A DNA stretch of 42,544 nt, taken from contig JAJEAL010000094.1 of assembly GCA_022822785.1 (NCBI GenBank), positions 1-42,544 of the forward strand. Direction: 5' to 3'. The DNA comes from Candidatus Poribacteria bacterium. GTDB taxonomy: Bacteria; Poribacteria; WGA-4E; PCPOR2b. The notes beneath the pieces were generated by a model that searched no databases, had not been told where the DNA came from, and saw nothing but the letters and a program-made list of their open reading frames with translations. Both the position numbers and the translations under genes were made by a program. Below are positions 7,568-16,597 of the stretch, piece by piece (the first letter of the stretch is position 1; every line of letters begins with the position of its first letter).

Positions 7568-9100
7568 CTAGGCAGAAGGCGTCCAATGCATCGTCTCGTC
7601 AATGGGCCAAATCGGACGATGCAGATAGCGATAGGGAAGGCTAGCATAGTCTACGGTACTCACCCCGGGGCTATTCAGCTCAATGGTATCGGCGACGACC
7701 GGATCGAAGGAAGCACGATGTGCCTGATTGGATTTGACGACAAGAATCTTTTTTTCTTCCAACAGAATACCGGCACTTTTAAAAAAATCTCGGTCCTTGC
7801 CAGTTCGTCCCTGGGAGAAGATAACGTCAATTTTATTCCCGGTGCGCAGCGCCACCCGCTTACCGACATTCGCCTCACGAAATGCCTCTTCGTTGACTTC
7901 GCGCCCCCAACCACCATGGGTGGGACCGCAGATCATGTATCTACCATCGTCGATGGACTTGACCTGAGCCGTTATTTTTACCGGTTGATAGAATCGTTGA
8001 TCAATCTTACCCCCGACGGTGATGTCAAGATTCGCGCCCACGCCAGCGGCTAACCCCGCACGAACGACCTCCGCATCACGGATAGTGAGCGCGCAATCCT
8101 GCGCCCCACACCGGAGGAGCCCTTCTAATACCGCCGGACTATCCGCTGGACAGGCGCTGCCGGGGTCATCGCCTAAATCCACTAAGAGAATCGGCTTTCG
8201 CGGGTCAGCCATCGCCATTTTGACCCCCTCATCAATCGAGTATATTGGTCGCACTGTTTGTAGTCGCTCTCGTTGCTCCCACAAATCTGTTGCCAACTCT
8301 TGAGCCAACTGCTTAGCAAGTTCTGAATCACCGTCAGTTGTTGCTACGATTGACATACCGGCATCTGGAGAATCGCCGTACCCATAGCCGCCAAGAATGG
8401 TGATGTTGATAACCGTGGCGGTCTCTTCCATCTCGGCACGCTTTTCGTTTAGCTGATAGAGTAGTAGTTCCTTCTCCTCATCTGGCAGGTGTGACCAAGT
8501 GCTCTGACCGATATTGGGACCAATAATTGGCACAAACACTCGATGAGAAACCGGATTGATTTTGCCATCCAGCATTTGGAGTAGACATTTTGCTGCCTCC
8601 AATCCTCGCTCGTAACCATCGATGTGGGGATTAGTGTTGTTAGGGAACGGGACCAGTGCCTCGACCTCCTCATCACTCATGATAGCGTGAAAATCGTACG
8701 TGGCGACCATAGGTATATTTCCCAGGGCCCGGCGTACTTCCAGCGCCAGTTCACCTTCAGCATCGGTATAAGGCGCCTCGGCAACCATCGCCCCGTGAAG
8801 GGCAAAGTAAACACCATCCAGCGGTCCCGCCTCTTTCAAGCCTGTCACAATCATATCGCGGCAGCGTTGGTAAACATCAGCATGGATGATGCCGCCGCGA
8901 CCAAAACCAATTCCGACAGTGGGAACCAACTCTATATCGTCTCGCTTGGCACCCTCGACAAAACCACCGATAAAACTTCTAGGGTGTACATTTGTAAGCA
9001 ACGTCTCTCCACACCGGATACCGACGGTATCCATGGTATCGTTCTGTTCTAAAGCAAAGGTGTTGGTCTCGTGTGAGAGACCGGCGATACCAATCCTCAT
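7568..9100 (-). CDS. M81 family metallopeptidase (MlrC/DUF1485-like)
   Basis: About 510 residues starting MRIGIAGLSHETNTF at 9100, with GGAG 7 nt upstream of the ATG; an upstream in-frame ATG at 9124 lacks comparable support. GLSHETNTF is the N-terminal hallmark of the M81/MlrC family, followed by GVYFALHGAMVAE and VATYDFHAIMSDEEV, with the metal-ligand His/Asp residues typical of the family. The C-terminal MlrC domain carries ILLVDLGDDPGSACPADSP. The namesake hydrolyses linearised microcystin, but most members sit in catabolic clusters and their true substrates are unknown. Here it adjoins two PhyH genes and argH. Confidence 0.9.
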   Translation of the reverse strand: MRIGIAGLSHETNTFALEQNDTMDTVGIRCGETLLTNVHPRSFIGGFVEGAKRDDIELVPTVGIGFGRGGIIHADVYQRCRDMIVTGLKEAGPLDGVYFALHGAMVAEAPYTDAEGELALEVRRALGNIPMVATYDFHAIMSDEEVEALVPFPNNTNPHIDGYERGLEAAKCLLQMLDGKINPVSHRVFVPIIGPNIGQSTWSHLPDEEKELLLYQLNEKRAEMEETATVINITILGGYGYGDSPDAGMSIVATTDGDSELAKQLAQELATDLWEQRERLQTVRPIYSIDEGVKMAMADPRKPILLVDLGDDPGSACPADSPAVLEGLLRCGAQDCALTIRDAEVVRAGLAAGVGANLDITVGGKIDQRFYQPVKITAQVKSIDDGRYMICGPTHGGWGREVNEEAFREANVGKRVALRTGNKIDVIFSQGRTGKDRDFFKSAGILLEEKKILVVKSNQAHRASFDPVVADTIELNSPGVSTVDYASLPYRYLHRPIWPIDETMHWTPSA

Positions 9101-9185
9101 TTTTTTCTCCTTACAGATAATCATGCCGTCCGTTGGGAGGCAATTAGTTCGCTTCGCTGTGCTACAATCGACCGCAAATGGTTAA

Positions 9186-10700
9186 TTAAAAATTTACTTC
9201 TGCAGCCGCCTTACCCTCCATGACCTGTTCAATAATCCGCAGCGTTTTCTGATAGGCGGCATCAATCTGCTCCTGTCGTGAACGGATCTGGTAGTCGATC
9301 TCGTTTAGTTGCCCCTCAAATACCTCCACCATTCGCCTCACCTCCGCGGGCGAAGTGCCGCCAAGACTCCGGTTATTCCGAAGTGACAGTTTCGGGGCGA
9401 GAATGCGTTGGAGTTGCGTAACGGATAGATCAATACCTTCGGATTGCAACAGTTTTTGTGTTTCCTCCCAATCTTGGAACGTTTTACCCATTTTCGCCAA
9501 GCTTCCGACAACACTTCCAACGATTTCATGACATTTGCGGAACGGTAATCCCTGTTCGCTAACTAGGAAATTGGCTAGCTCGGTTGCTGTTGCAAAGTTC
9601 GCGTTGACAAGCAGTTCTAGTCGATCTGTGTTGAATTCGAGCGTCTCAATTAAGCCGGGCAGAACCCCCAAGCAGGATTGAACCACATCAAACGCCTCCC
9701 ACAGTGGCGGCTTGTCCTCTTGGAGGTCGCGATTATATCCCGTAGGCAACCCTTTAAGATTCGTCAAGAGGTCCATCAGAGCTGCATACACCCTGCCTGT
9801 CCGTCCGCGTGTCAATTCTGCGATGTCAGGGTTCTTCTTTTGAGGCATGATTGAACTGCCTGTTGCATACGCATCATCAAGGGTTGCGATATTGAATTCA
9901 TAAGTTGTCCAATAAACAATCTCTTCACCAAGTCTTGAGAGGGTGGTCATCAGCAGCGTTAGCGCAAACAGGGGTTCGGCGATAAAATCACGGGAGCTAA
10001 TCGCGTCCAACGCGTGTTCATGCACTGCCTCGAAACCGAGCAGCTCAGTTGTCAAATTCCGATTAATTGGGAAAGAAGTTCCGGCAAGCGCACAAGCACC
10101 GAGCGGATTTAGGTTAACCAGTTCGTAAGCGGCGTTCAATCGCTTCTGATCACGGAGGAACATACTGACGTAAGCTGTCGCCCAAAACCCAAGGCTGATT
10201 GGCTGGGCATGCTGTGTGTGCGTATAGCCCGGCATTACCGTTCCCGAGTGCTCCTGTGCGATAGCGAGAAACACACGACACAAACGTGAGACCCCCTGTT
10301 GTGTGTCAAGGAGCTGCTCACGAATATAGAGATGTGCATCGACAAGCACCTGATCATTTCGAGATCGTGCTGTGTGAAGCTTTCCGCCATATTCACTTCC
10401 AGCGCCTTCGATGAGGTAGGATTCCACATTCATATGGACATCCTCCTTTTCAGGTGTCAGGACAAACTTCCCATCGTGGAAATCCGATTCTGCCTTGCCC
10501 AACCAGCGCAGTATATGCCGGAGATCTTCATCAGAGATAATTCCCTGGCGTGCTAACATGATTGCGTGGACTTGGCTACCCCAGATATCATGTGGAACTA
10601 AGCGCGAATCGACCTCAATGGATTGTGTAAAGTCCTCGGTTTCCGTTGATAGATTGGAGCGAAATCGTCCGCTCCATAGTTTGGTAGAAGTGTTTGTCAT
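9186..10700 (-). CDS. argH: Argininosuccinate lyase
   Basis: 504 residues. The fumarase/aspartase-superfamily signature GSSIMPQKKNPD lies at residues 281-292 and includes the catalytic Ser of the mobile loop. Other anchors are the N-terminal KLWSGRF, HTARSRNDQV (109-118) and GYTHTQHAQP with Thr160/His161. It cleaves argininosuccinate to arginine and fumarate in arginine biosynthesis. It is somewhat longer than the about 460 residues usual for the family, mostly through a C-terminal extension (EIDYQIRSRQEQIDAAYQKT onward). No other arg gene is adjacent. It has its own strong promoter (10771-10800). Confidence 0.97.
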   Translation of the reverse strand: MTNTSTKLWSGRFRSNLSTETEDFTQSIEVDSRLVPHDIWGSQVHAIMLARQGIISDEDLRHILRWLGKAESDFHDGKFVLTPEKEDVHMNVESYLIEGAGSEYGGKLHTARSRNDQVLVDAHLYIREQLLDTQQGVSRLCRVFLAIAQEHSGTVMPGYTHTQHAQPISLGFWATAYVSMFLRDQKRLNAAYELVNLNPLGACALAGTSFPINRNLTTELLGFEAVHEHALDAISSRDFIAEPLFALTLLMTTLSRLGEEIVYWTTYEFNIATLDDAYATGSSIMPQKKNPDIAELTRGRTGRVYAALMDLLTNLKGLPTGYNRDLQEDKPPLWEAFDVVQSCLGVLPGLIETLEFNTDRLELLVNANFATATELANFLVSEQGLPFRKCHEIVGSVVGSLAKMGKTFQDWEETQKLLQSEGIDLSVTQLQRILAPKLSLRNNRSLGGTSPAEVRRMVEVFEGQLNEIDYQIRSRQEQIDAAYQKTLRIIEQVMEGKAAAEVNF

Positions 10701-10770
10701 TAACCAGCCCTGAAGATAGGAAGTTGTAGAAACCCGTAAAAGCCTATTTTACAACATTGGATTGGGCGGT

Positions 10771-10800
10771 ATTATAGCACGAAGTGGTTAGGGTTGACAA
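10771..10800 (-). promoter_or_regulatory. Sigma70-type promoter for argH
   Basis: Minus-strand TTGTCA, an 18-nt spacer and a perfect TATAAT lie 71 nt before the argH start codon. No arginine operator was recognised. The 10701-11022 gap otherwise holds the terminator at 10871-10908 and about 110 nt of unassigned sequence. Confidence 0.75.
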
Positions 10801-10870
10801 GCGCTGATTATGCCAACTCCTGCCCGACAATCATGTGTCGGATTCTCCGGAGGCTAGCCCCATCGAAAAT

Positions 10871-10908
10871 AAAAAAAGCCCATACCAATTCACATTGGAT
10901 ATGAGCTT
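10871..10908 (-). terminator. Rho-independent terminator after the thioredoxin-like/TPR gene
   Basis: On the minus strand AGCTCATATCCAAT pairs imperfectly with ATTGGTATGGGCT around a short loop and is followed by seven T residues. It lies about 115 nt downstream of the stop at 11023. Confidence 0.7.
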
Positions 10909-11022
10909 TGCTAATAAAAAGGTTCAAGGTAACTACTGCACTGGCACCCACAATTTGGTAAGCTCTCAAACTTACCTGATCCACCAAGAGGGCAGTATGC
11001 TACCAGCACCCTTGATAGCAGC

Positions 11023-11919
11023 CTACTTCATCGAGTTTTTGAGAGTATCTAGCAAGAGTCCCACCCTCTGGCGAATCTCTTCATTTTTAGCATCGCTTAA
11101 TTTCTCAAGCGCTGCAATTGCCAATTCGGTTTTTTCCTGTATCGCGTAGGTGATTCCCAAGTAAAATTGGGCGTCCTCATGAAACTTGCTGTCGGGATAA
11201 GTGTCAATGACCTTCTGGAAATACCCCTCGGCTTTCTGGAAATAGGCCTTCTCATTCTCGCCCCCAGCATTCTGCCCGTAATGGAGTGCAACATTGACAT
11301 ACAACTCCGGCAACAAGCCCGTCTTATTATTTGGATCTTGCTCCACAACTTTCTCAAATAGAGGTTTCCCGTGCTCAAAGTTGCGGCGTTTGATGTAAAT
11401 TAGAGCGAGTTCAGCGTTAGTTTTTGGATTGTTTGGATTATTCTGAACTGCTACCTTTAGCTCCTTAAAGGTCTCCTCCTGCTTGAATGTACTCTCCATC
11501 ACCTCAAAGAATCTGTCTGGCGGCACATAACCGGGGCTGAGATGGATTAAATCCCCCTCGGTATTGAGAAACGCAACTGCCGGAAATCCTTCGACACCGT
11601 ATTTGATACGAGCCGCTTCATTTTCAGGTCGACTTGTATCTTCAGGGTTAACCTTGAGGTTGACAAATTTTTTCGAGAGTTCAACAACTTTTGCATCCGT
11701 AAACGTTTCGGCATCCAGCCGTTTACACCAGCTTCACCACTCGGTGTAGAAATCCATCATGATGGGTTTGCCTGTTCTCTTAGCTTCTGCCAACCCTTTC
11801 TCAATTGACTCCTCCCACTGAATCTTCTCCTCCGCCAACACCATCGAGCTTGCAACAACAGCGAACAGCAGGGCGGCAAGCGCAATAGATAGTCTTTGTC
11901 TCCAAACAGAATTTAACAT
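11023..11919 (-). CDS. Secreted thioredoxin-fold/TPR protein with in-frame TGA at the first redox Cys (candidate UxxC selenoprotein)
   Basis: The frame runs 299 codons from an ATG with AGGAG 7 nt upstream to a stop at 11023, and is interrupted only by TGA at codon 62 (11734-11736). Residues 1-29 are a signal peptide (ALAALLFAVVASSMVLA). Then comes a Thioredoxin_7-like domain: KPIMMDFYTEW-(TGA62)-SW-C65-KRLDAETF, with a cis-Pro loop GVEGFPAV (Pro113). Relatives carry W-C-x-W-C at this site, so TGA exactly replaces the N-terminal nucleophilic Cys. Residues about 140-298 form a TPR-like helical region (NPNNPKTNAELALIYIKRRNF). Two readings remain: a selenocysteine (U-S-W-C) thiol oxidoreductase in the periplasm, or a gene broken by one nonsense mutation. 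The intact downstream frame of 236 codons and the adjacent hairpin favour the former. Confidence 0.7.
11699..11726 (-). promoter_or_regulatory. Candidate bacterial SECIS stem-loop downstream of TGA codon 62
   Basis: Counting the T of TGA as 1, minus-strand nucleotides 11-17 (GTAAACG) pair perfectly with 32-38 (CGTTTAC). The 14-nt apical region GCTGGATGCCGAAA can itself fold as GGC-TGGAT-GCC if the last closing pair is opened. The stem starts 7 nt after the TGA. The apical loop begins 14-16 nt after it, with G among its first two bases. That fits or nearly fits published loose bSECIS criteria (loop 16-37 nt from UGA, loop of 3-14 nt, early G). It was assessed by eye, with no folding energy calculated. 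Confidence 0.5.
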
Positions 11920-12033
11920 CGTTTTTCTCCTTTGTAAGGAATTTAGGAACAGAAATTACAGATTTAAGAAAGTTCGTCAATATCTTAAACGAATGGCTAC
12001 AAAAAAAGTGTAATTTTCATTCCAAATTAACTA

Positions 12034-12249
12034 CTAATTATCTTCAGAGGTCGACGGGACAGCAGCCTCTGTTTGCATCTGATCAAGAGTTGCAGCACTA
12101 ACGGTTTTGCTACCCAATGTAGTCCGACACTTCTGACAGGTGGTGACAAGCTTTATCAGATTGCCGCGTCTACCCAATTTATTCTGCTTCTGTTCCGTCT
12201 CAACGTAGCGTTTGCATTGAGGGCACCACTGTTGTTGCTGTGTCAACAT
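12034..12249 (-). CDS. Small zinc-ribbon protein
   Basis: 71 residues from an ATG at 12249 with a strong AAGGAGG upstream; the longer frame to 12279 is not needed. Two CxxC knuckles, WCPQCKRYVETEQ and TTCQKCRTTLGSK, about 30 residues apart, predict one zinc ribbon. The rest is polar and low in complexity (QQQQ near the start, PSTSEDN at the end). It follows mnmE by 42 nt on the same strand and is probably the last gene of that transcript. No specific function is assigned; the fold could bind nucleic acid or protein. Confidence 0.65.
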   Translation of the reverse strand: MLTQQQQWCPQCKRYVETEQKQNKLGRRGNLIKLVTTCQKCRTTLGSKTVSAATLDQMQTEAAVPSTSEDN

Positions 12250-12291
12250 TTCATATCCCTCCTTGACTATCGTGCTCACTTTACTCCCACT

Positions 12292-13677
12292 TCACTTGCC
12301 GACACAGAACTGGGAGAAAATCCTGCCCAAAATATCTTCTGTCGTTGTTTTGCCAACAATTTCGCCTAAACAATCTAAACTGCTGCGTAAATCGACCGCT
12401 ACCAGGTCTGGGGGCATCTGTTGGGCAAGGCTCTCTATTGCATGCCCAAGTGCAAGCCTTCCTCGACGCAACGCCTCATGGTGACGAACATTTGTAATGA
12501 TTGGGGAATCACCCCATATCGCATCACCTTCAAGGAGCTCTTGGCGAACTGCGGATTTCAACTCTTCAATCCCTTTGCCATCGAGGAGAGAAATCTGAAT
12601 CGTGGGCTTATGAGGCGCATCGGTATGCAACTCTACAGGAGTTGTAACGATAGGTAGGTCAATTTTGTTTAGAATCAGGATTGATTTACGACTCTTCGCC
12701 GCGTGCAGCAGTTCTCGATCTTCCTCAGTTAAGGACCGAGATGAATCAAACATTATTAAAAGTAAGTCAGCACGGTCAAGGTAAGCTTTACTCCGCGCGA
12801 CTCCCTGCTGTTCAACAATATCCGCTGTTTGATGTATCCCCGCAGTATCTATCAGTTTGAGTGGAACTCCAGCAAGGTTCAGCGGCGCTTCAATTGCATC
12901 CCGTGTTGTCCCCGGTATCTCCGTGACAATTGCTCGATCTTCCTGTAACAACGTGTTCAGCAAGCTCGATTTCCCAACGTTGGGTCGTCCGAGTATTGCA
13001 ATGCTGATGCCTTCCCGCAGGAGTCTACCGTCCGATGCAGTCGCAATCAACCGGTCCAAGTCATCAAGAATCCCTTGGGCAGTTTGCTGCATCACTGTTA
13101 AACCCATGAAATCGAGTTCTTCTTCAGGAAAATCGATAGATGCCTCGACTTCTGCAAGCAGATTCGCAAGCCGATCGTTAAGCCCATTAATCACTTGGGA
13201 CAATCTGCCGGACAACTGATCTATCGCAATTTGACGGGTGAGGTCAGTCTTTGAACGAATCAGATCTACGACCGCTTCTGCCTGTGCTAGGTCTAGCCGC
13301 CCGTTGAGAAAAGCACGTTTGGTAAACTCCCCCGGTGCCGCGAGACGCGCGCCAGCTTTCAACGTTAGCTCAAGCACACCTTTGAGTGGTACAACCCCAC
13401 CGTGACAGTTAAATTCAACGACATCCTCTGCGGTATACGATCTTGGAGCCCGCATGATACCAAGCATGACTTCATCAATGACCTCGTCCGATGCTGCCTG
13501 AACAACATGCCCATAATGCAGCGTGTGAGTCGGCAACTCAGCCGGGGAGACGCGGCGAGGTGAACGAAAGATCTGGCAGGCAATGGGGATAGCGAGGCTC
13601 CCGCTCACTCGGACAATACCGACACCGCCTTCGCCTCGTGGGGTTGCGATGGCTGCAATTGTATCCCATTCAATCAT
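12292..13677 (-). CDS. mnmE: tRNA uridine-5-carboxymethylaminomethyl modification GTPase MnmE
   Basis: 461 residues if started at the ATG at 13677 (MIEWDTIAAIATPRGEGGVG), preceded by AAGG and adjoining the jag stop; upstream in-frame starts would extend into jag. The N-terminal folate-binding domain (about 1-118) is followed by a helical domain interrupted by the G domain: GRPNVGKS (230-237), DTAG (277-280) and NKID (337-340). The C-terminal catalytic motif reads CVGK (458-461), a conservative form of CIGK. With MnmG it modifies U34 of tRNAs read at the wobble position. It lies downstream of jag in the rnpA-yidD-yidC-jag-mnmE order known from many bacteria. Confidence 0.97.
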   Translation of the reverse strand: MIEWDTIAAIATPRGEGGVGIVRVSGSLAIPIACQIFRSPRRVSPAELPTHTLHYGHVVQAASDEVIDEVMLGIMRAPRSYTAEDVVEFNCHGGVVPLKGVLELTLKAGARLAAPGEFTKRAFLNGRLDLAQAEAVVDLIRSKTDLTRQIAIDQLSGRLSQVINGLNDRLANLLAEVEASIDFPEEELDFMGLTVMQQTAQGILDDLDRLIATASDGRLLREGISIAILGRPNVGKSSLLNTLLQEDRAIVTEIPGTTRDAIEAPLNLAGVPLKLIDTAGIHQTADIVEQQGVARSKAYLDRADLLLIMFDSSRSLTEEDRELLHAAKSRKSILILNKIDLPIVTTPVELHTDAPHKPTIQISLLDGKGIEELKSAVRQELLEGDAIWGDSPIITNVRHHEALRRGRLALGHAIESLAQQMPPDLVAVDLRSSLDCLGEIVGKTTTEDILGRIFSQFCVGK

Positions 13678-13678
13678 G

Positions 13679-14320
13679 CTACCTTGAGTTTGTCTCATCC
13701 CTTTCGCGTGTAGTGACAGCAACGCGCCGCATCATTCCCTCACCTCGGCTATATGTACGAATCTGTTCATCCGATTGTAAGGTCACATGAATAATTCGAC
13801 GGTCACGAGGAGGCATTGGATCTAGAACGATTTCTTGATCGGTTTGTTTGACTTTCGCAGCAGCGCGATGCGCCAAATCAGTCAGCATCTGTTCACGACG
13901 TTCACGGTACCCCTCGGCATCAACAAAGACCTTCTTCTTCACGAGAGATGACCTATTTAATATACAATTTAGTAAATATTCAACAGCATTTAGTGTTTGC
14001 CCATGTTTACCAATCAGTATCCCAGGGTTATCAGAATTTACCGTAAGGTGTACACTTCCATTGACAATTTGAGATTCAATCTGTGCATCAAGCCCCATAT
14101 GACTTAGAATTTCATGAAGCACGGCCTCTGGCGTCGAAGAAACATCCTCCTTTAGGGTCACGCGGATTTTCGCAAGTTTTGCTCCTAAGCCAAGGATGCC
14201 TTTCGTCGGTTCATGTATAACCTTCACACTAACCTGATCACGACTGACACCAAGTTCTTTAAGGGCAGACTCTAAAGCTTCCTCTGTCGTATTTTCTTCA
14301 ACTTCAATATATTGGTGCAC
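13679..14320 (-). CDS. jag: Jag/KhpB RNA-binding protein (Jag-N, KH, R3H)
   Basis: 213 residues. A Jag N-terminal domain (EVEENTTEEALESALKELGV, KGILGLGAKLAKIRV; residues about 1-57) is followed by a KH domain with GKHG at 104-107 (GILIGKHGQTLNAVEYLL). A C-terminal R3H domain has the diagnostic R-R-I-I-H (174-178) and SRGEGMMRRVAV. It is a cytosolic RNA-binding protein linked to cell-envelope and division control in Gram-positive bacteria. In this lineage only the family and synteny are known. It lies between yidC and mnmE, abutting mnmE. Confidence 0.93.
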   Translation of the reverse strand: MHQYIEVEENTTEEALESALKELGVSRDQVSVKVIHEPTKGILGLGAKLAKIRVTLKEDVSSTPEAVLHEILSHMGLDAQIESQIVNGSVHLTVNSDNPGILIGKHGQTLNAVEYLLNCILNRSSLVKKKVFVDAEGYRERREQMLTDLAHRAAAKVKQTDQEIVLDPMPPRDRRIIHVTLQSDEQIRTYSRGEGMMRRVAVTTRERDETNSR

Positions 14321-14401
14321 GATTCAGTATCCTCCTGACAACTGTATAATATCTATGTCACTTAATGGTATCATTGGAATCTATGATTCGCGTTCCGCCT
14401 C

Positions 14402-16291
14402 TCATTTCCTGCGGTTCGCGTTTGAAGCCCGTCGCCTCTTGGATTGAGGTTGTTTCTTTATCGACGGCACACTAACAGGTGTCACGTCTTCTGTATCGTC
14501 GGCTTGCCACAATTTGGGTAGATACTGCTGTCCGATGGTAAAAATATTGTTACATAGCCAATAGAGCGCCAACCCCGAAGGAAAGTTATACAGGATAAAA
14601 ACGAACATTACAGGCATGAATTGCATAATCTTTGCTTGGGTATTGTTAGTCGTCGGTGTCATCCCACCTGACGTCTTCTGTTGTAGCCAAGTCGTTACAC
14701 CGTTGATAATTGGTAAAAATCGCACTGCATCGCCGAGAAATGGGATGGTAAAAGGTAAAGTGAATAGGACATCAGGGGCGGACAGATCATCTATCCACAG
14801 ATAGAAGGGCTCACCACGTAGTTCAACTGCATTACCAAGAAGTGCAAATAGTGCAATGAAAACCGGTATTTGCGGAATCCAAGGAATACAGCCCCCGAAC
14901 GGATTCACCCCATGTTCTTTGTATAATTGCATTGTCGCTTTGTTGAGCTTCTGCGGATCATCCCGATGCTTTTCACGAATCTCTGTAAGTAAGGGTTGGA
15001 GTTTCTGCATTGCCTGCATGGATTTGTAACCCTTACGAGTCAAGGGGTATGAAACCACCTTTACCAATAAAGTCAGCAGAATAATGGCAATCCCATAATT
15101 TTTGATAATCCCATAGAAGAAGTTCAGGAGCCAAAGCATTACCCAAGCAATATACCAAAAGAAACCGAAGTCGATAATATCGGCAAGCTGGAGGTCTTCC
15201 TCCTGAGTTCCCGGTGGCTCGATTGTTTTTAGTGCTTTATACTCCTTTGGACCGACATAGATGCGGAATTGGTCGGCTCGGCTTTGGTTGGAGTCCAATG
15301 AAAATCCGGGGATTATGAGGCTCGCAGCTTCCGACGGAGCAGCGATCCCCACTGACGGCGTCGTCCCATTGTCTGAAAGGGTCTCAAGTTCGTATTTTGC
15401 GCTAAGCGCACCATCTGGAATCATGAGTGCAGCAAAATACTTATTATTCATACCTGCCCAAAGGGCCGTATTCGTCCTTTGCACATCATCAAATTCTTTG
15501 GTAGGTTTGCTAGCACCACTACTCAAGGCTCTGGCACCCTCGTTTTTTGGGTTGTGTTGTGCACCTTTACCATTTTTGCGTTCATGTACAAGCAGATCCG
15601 CATTCATCCCAGGCCCCCAACGGAGTTTATACCCGTTACGGCTATCACTCATCGTATCCAGAGAAATTACTGGTTGATTGGACAAATTATGGAACGTTAA
15701 TTCGAGGTCAACGTAATATCTATCATAGTAAAATGTAAATTGCTTGATGACCTTGAGATTTTCTCCAATCTGCTTGCTGAACGCTAGGGTGTCTTGCGGA
15801 TTTTGATTTGTGAGAACAAGCTCCGTTTTGTCTGCCTCCCAAAATGTATCTATGGTATCATCTACCAAGTTCTGATTAAAAAAGTGGATTGACAAGCAAT
15901 TTTGGGCTGTTTCTGGGATCAGGTTATACAACGCTTCACCCATATCGGATCTGTCCGGATATTCTTTAAGCAGCCATTTATGTGCGTAAGCGAAACGCCC
16001 AACTGAAAAGGTAATATGATATTTTCCGGTTTCAACCTGAACTGTTTCATTTTCTCTAACTGGTTGCCGGGGGCGCGATGGTGCTTCTATCTGTTCGGGC
16101 TGCCTTATATCAACCGTTGCTTCACCGGAAGACAACGATTCCTCCGGCGAGAGGGGTGAGGTCCCCCTCGATTGCTCAGTCACTTGCTCAGTTGTCTGTG
16201 TAGGTTTAGGAAGCTTACGGCCATAAAACCAGCTCCAACCAAACATCACAGCAACCATGAGCACAAGCGCTAAGACATAACGTTTCTCCAT
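14402..16291 (-). CDS. yidC: Membrane protein insertase YidC
   Basis: 629 residues, the long diderm form. There is a first transmembrane helix at about residues 6-22 (ALVLMVAVMFGWSWFYG). A large periplasmic domain follows (about 90-370; TGKYHITFSVGRFAYAHKW, YYVDLELTFHN). The conserved membrane core is next: FFWYIAWVMLWLLNFFYGIIKNYGIAIILLTLLVK, PLTRKGYKSMQAMQKLQPLL and NPFGGCIPWIPQIPVFIALF, ending in LYWLCNNIFTIGQQYLPKLW. The tail is strongly basic (KKQPQSKRRRASNANRRK) and may contact the ribosome. It inserts membrane proteins alone or with SecYEG. It lies in the conserved rnpA-yidD-yidC-jag-mnmE run. Confidence 0.97.
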   Translation of the reverse strand: MEKRYVLALVLMVAVMFGWSWFYGRKLPKPTQTTEQVTEQSRGTSPLSPEESLSSGEATVDIRQPEQIEAPSRPRQPVRENETVQVETGKYHITFSVGRFAYAHKWLLKEYPDRSDMGEALYNLIPETAQNCLSIHFFNQNLVDDTIDTFWEADKTELVLTNQNPQDTLAFSKQIGENLKVIKQFTFYYDRYYVDLELTFHNLSNQPVISLDTMSDSRNGYKLRWGPGMNADLLVHERKNGKGAQHNPKNEGARALSSGASKPTKEFDDVQRTNTALWAGMNNKYFAALMIPDGALSAKYELETLSDNGTTPSVGIAAPSEAASLIIPGFSLDSNQSRADQFRIYVGPKEYKALKTIEPPGTQEEDLQLADIIDFGFFWYIAWVMLWLLNFFYGIIKNYGIAIILLTLLVKVVSYPLTRKGYKSMQAMQKLQPLLTEIREKHRDDPQKLNKATMQLYKEHGVNPFGGCIPWIPQIPVFIALFALLGNAVELRGEPFYLWIDDLSAPDVLFTLPFTIPFLGDAVRFLPIINGVTTWLQQKTSGGMTPTTNNTQAKIMQFMPVMFVFILYNFPSGLALYWLCNNIFTIGQQYLPKLWQADDTEDVTPVSVPSIKKQPQSKRRRASNANRRK

Positions 16292-16332
16292 TTAACAAAT
16301 CTCCTCATGGCGATTTTCTCGACGATAAAATT

Positions 16333-16542
16333 TTATTTAAGGGGATGATAACCACCGGGATGATAAGGGTGACATTTAGAAAGCCGTTTAAGTGCAAGCC
16401 ACCCTCCTTTTAAAACCCCATACTTTGTAACTGCTTCAAGGGCATACTGAGAGCACGTTGGATAAAAACGGCAGGTTGGCGGAAAGAGCGGCGAAATCAG
16501 CTTGCGATAGCAGAGAATCGCATAAATAAGTAAGGTTTTCAT
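16333..16542 (-). CDS. yidD: Membrane protein insertion efficiency factor YidD
   Basis: 69 residues from the ATG at 16542; an in-frame TTG at 16563 adds seven residues not seen in the family. Contains the family motif [28 protein letters not shown] with its paired Cys, then [22 protein letters not shown]. It is a small membrane-associated protein that assists YidC-dependent insertion. It lies between rnpA and yidC, the usual position. Confidence 0.95.
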   Translation of the reverse strand: MKTLLIYAILCYRKLISPLFPPTCRFYPTCSQYALEAVTKYGVLKGGWLALKRLSKCHPYHPGGYHPLK

Positions 16543-16597
16543 GGCGTTGGCAGTACGACTCAAATTGCGGACACGTCCAATTTACACAAGCACAGAG

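Noticed and set aside
11734-11736. UGA as a sense codon throughout the genome (alternative genetic code)
   Set aside because: Several well-defined genes in this window (mnmE, htpG, pdxH, the VWA and DUF502 genes) end in TGA at the expected C-terminus, so UGA acts as a stop here.
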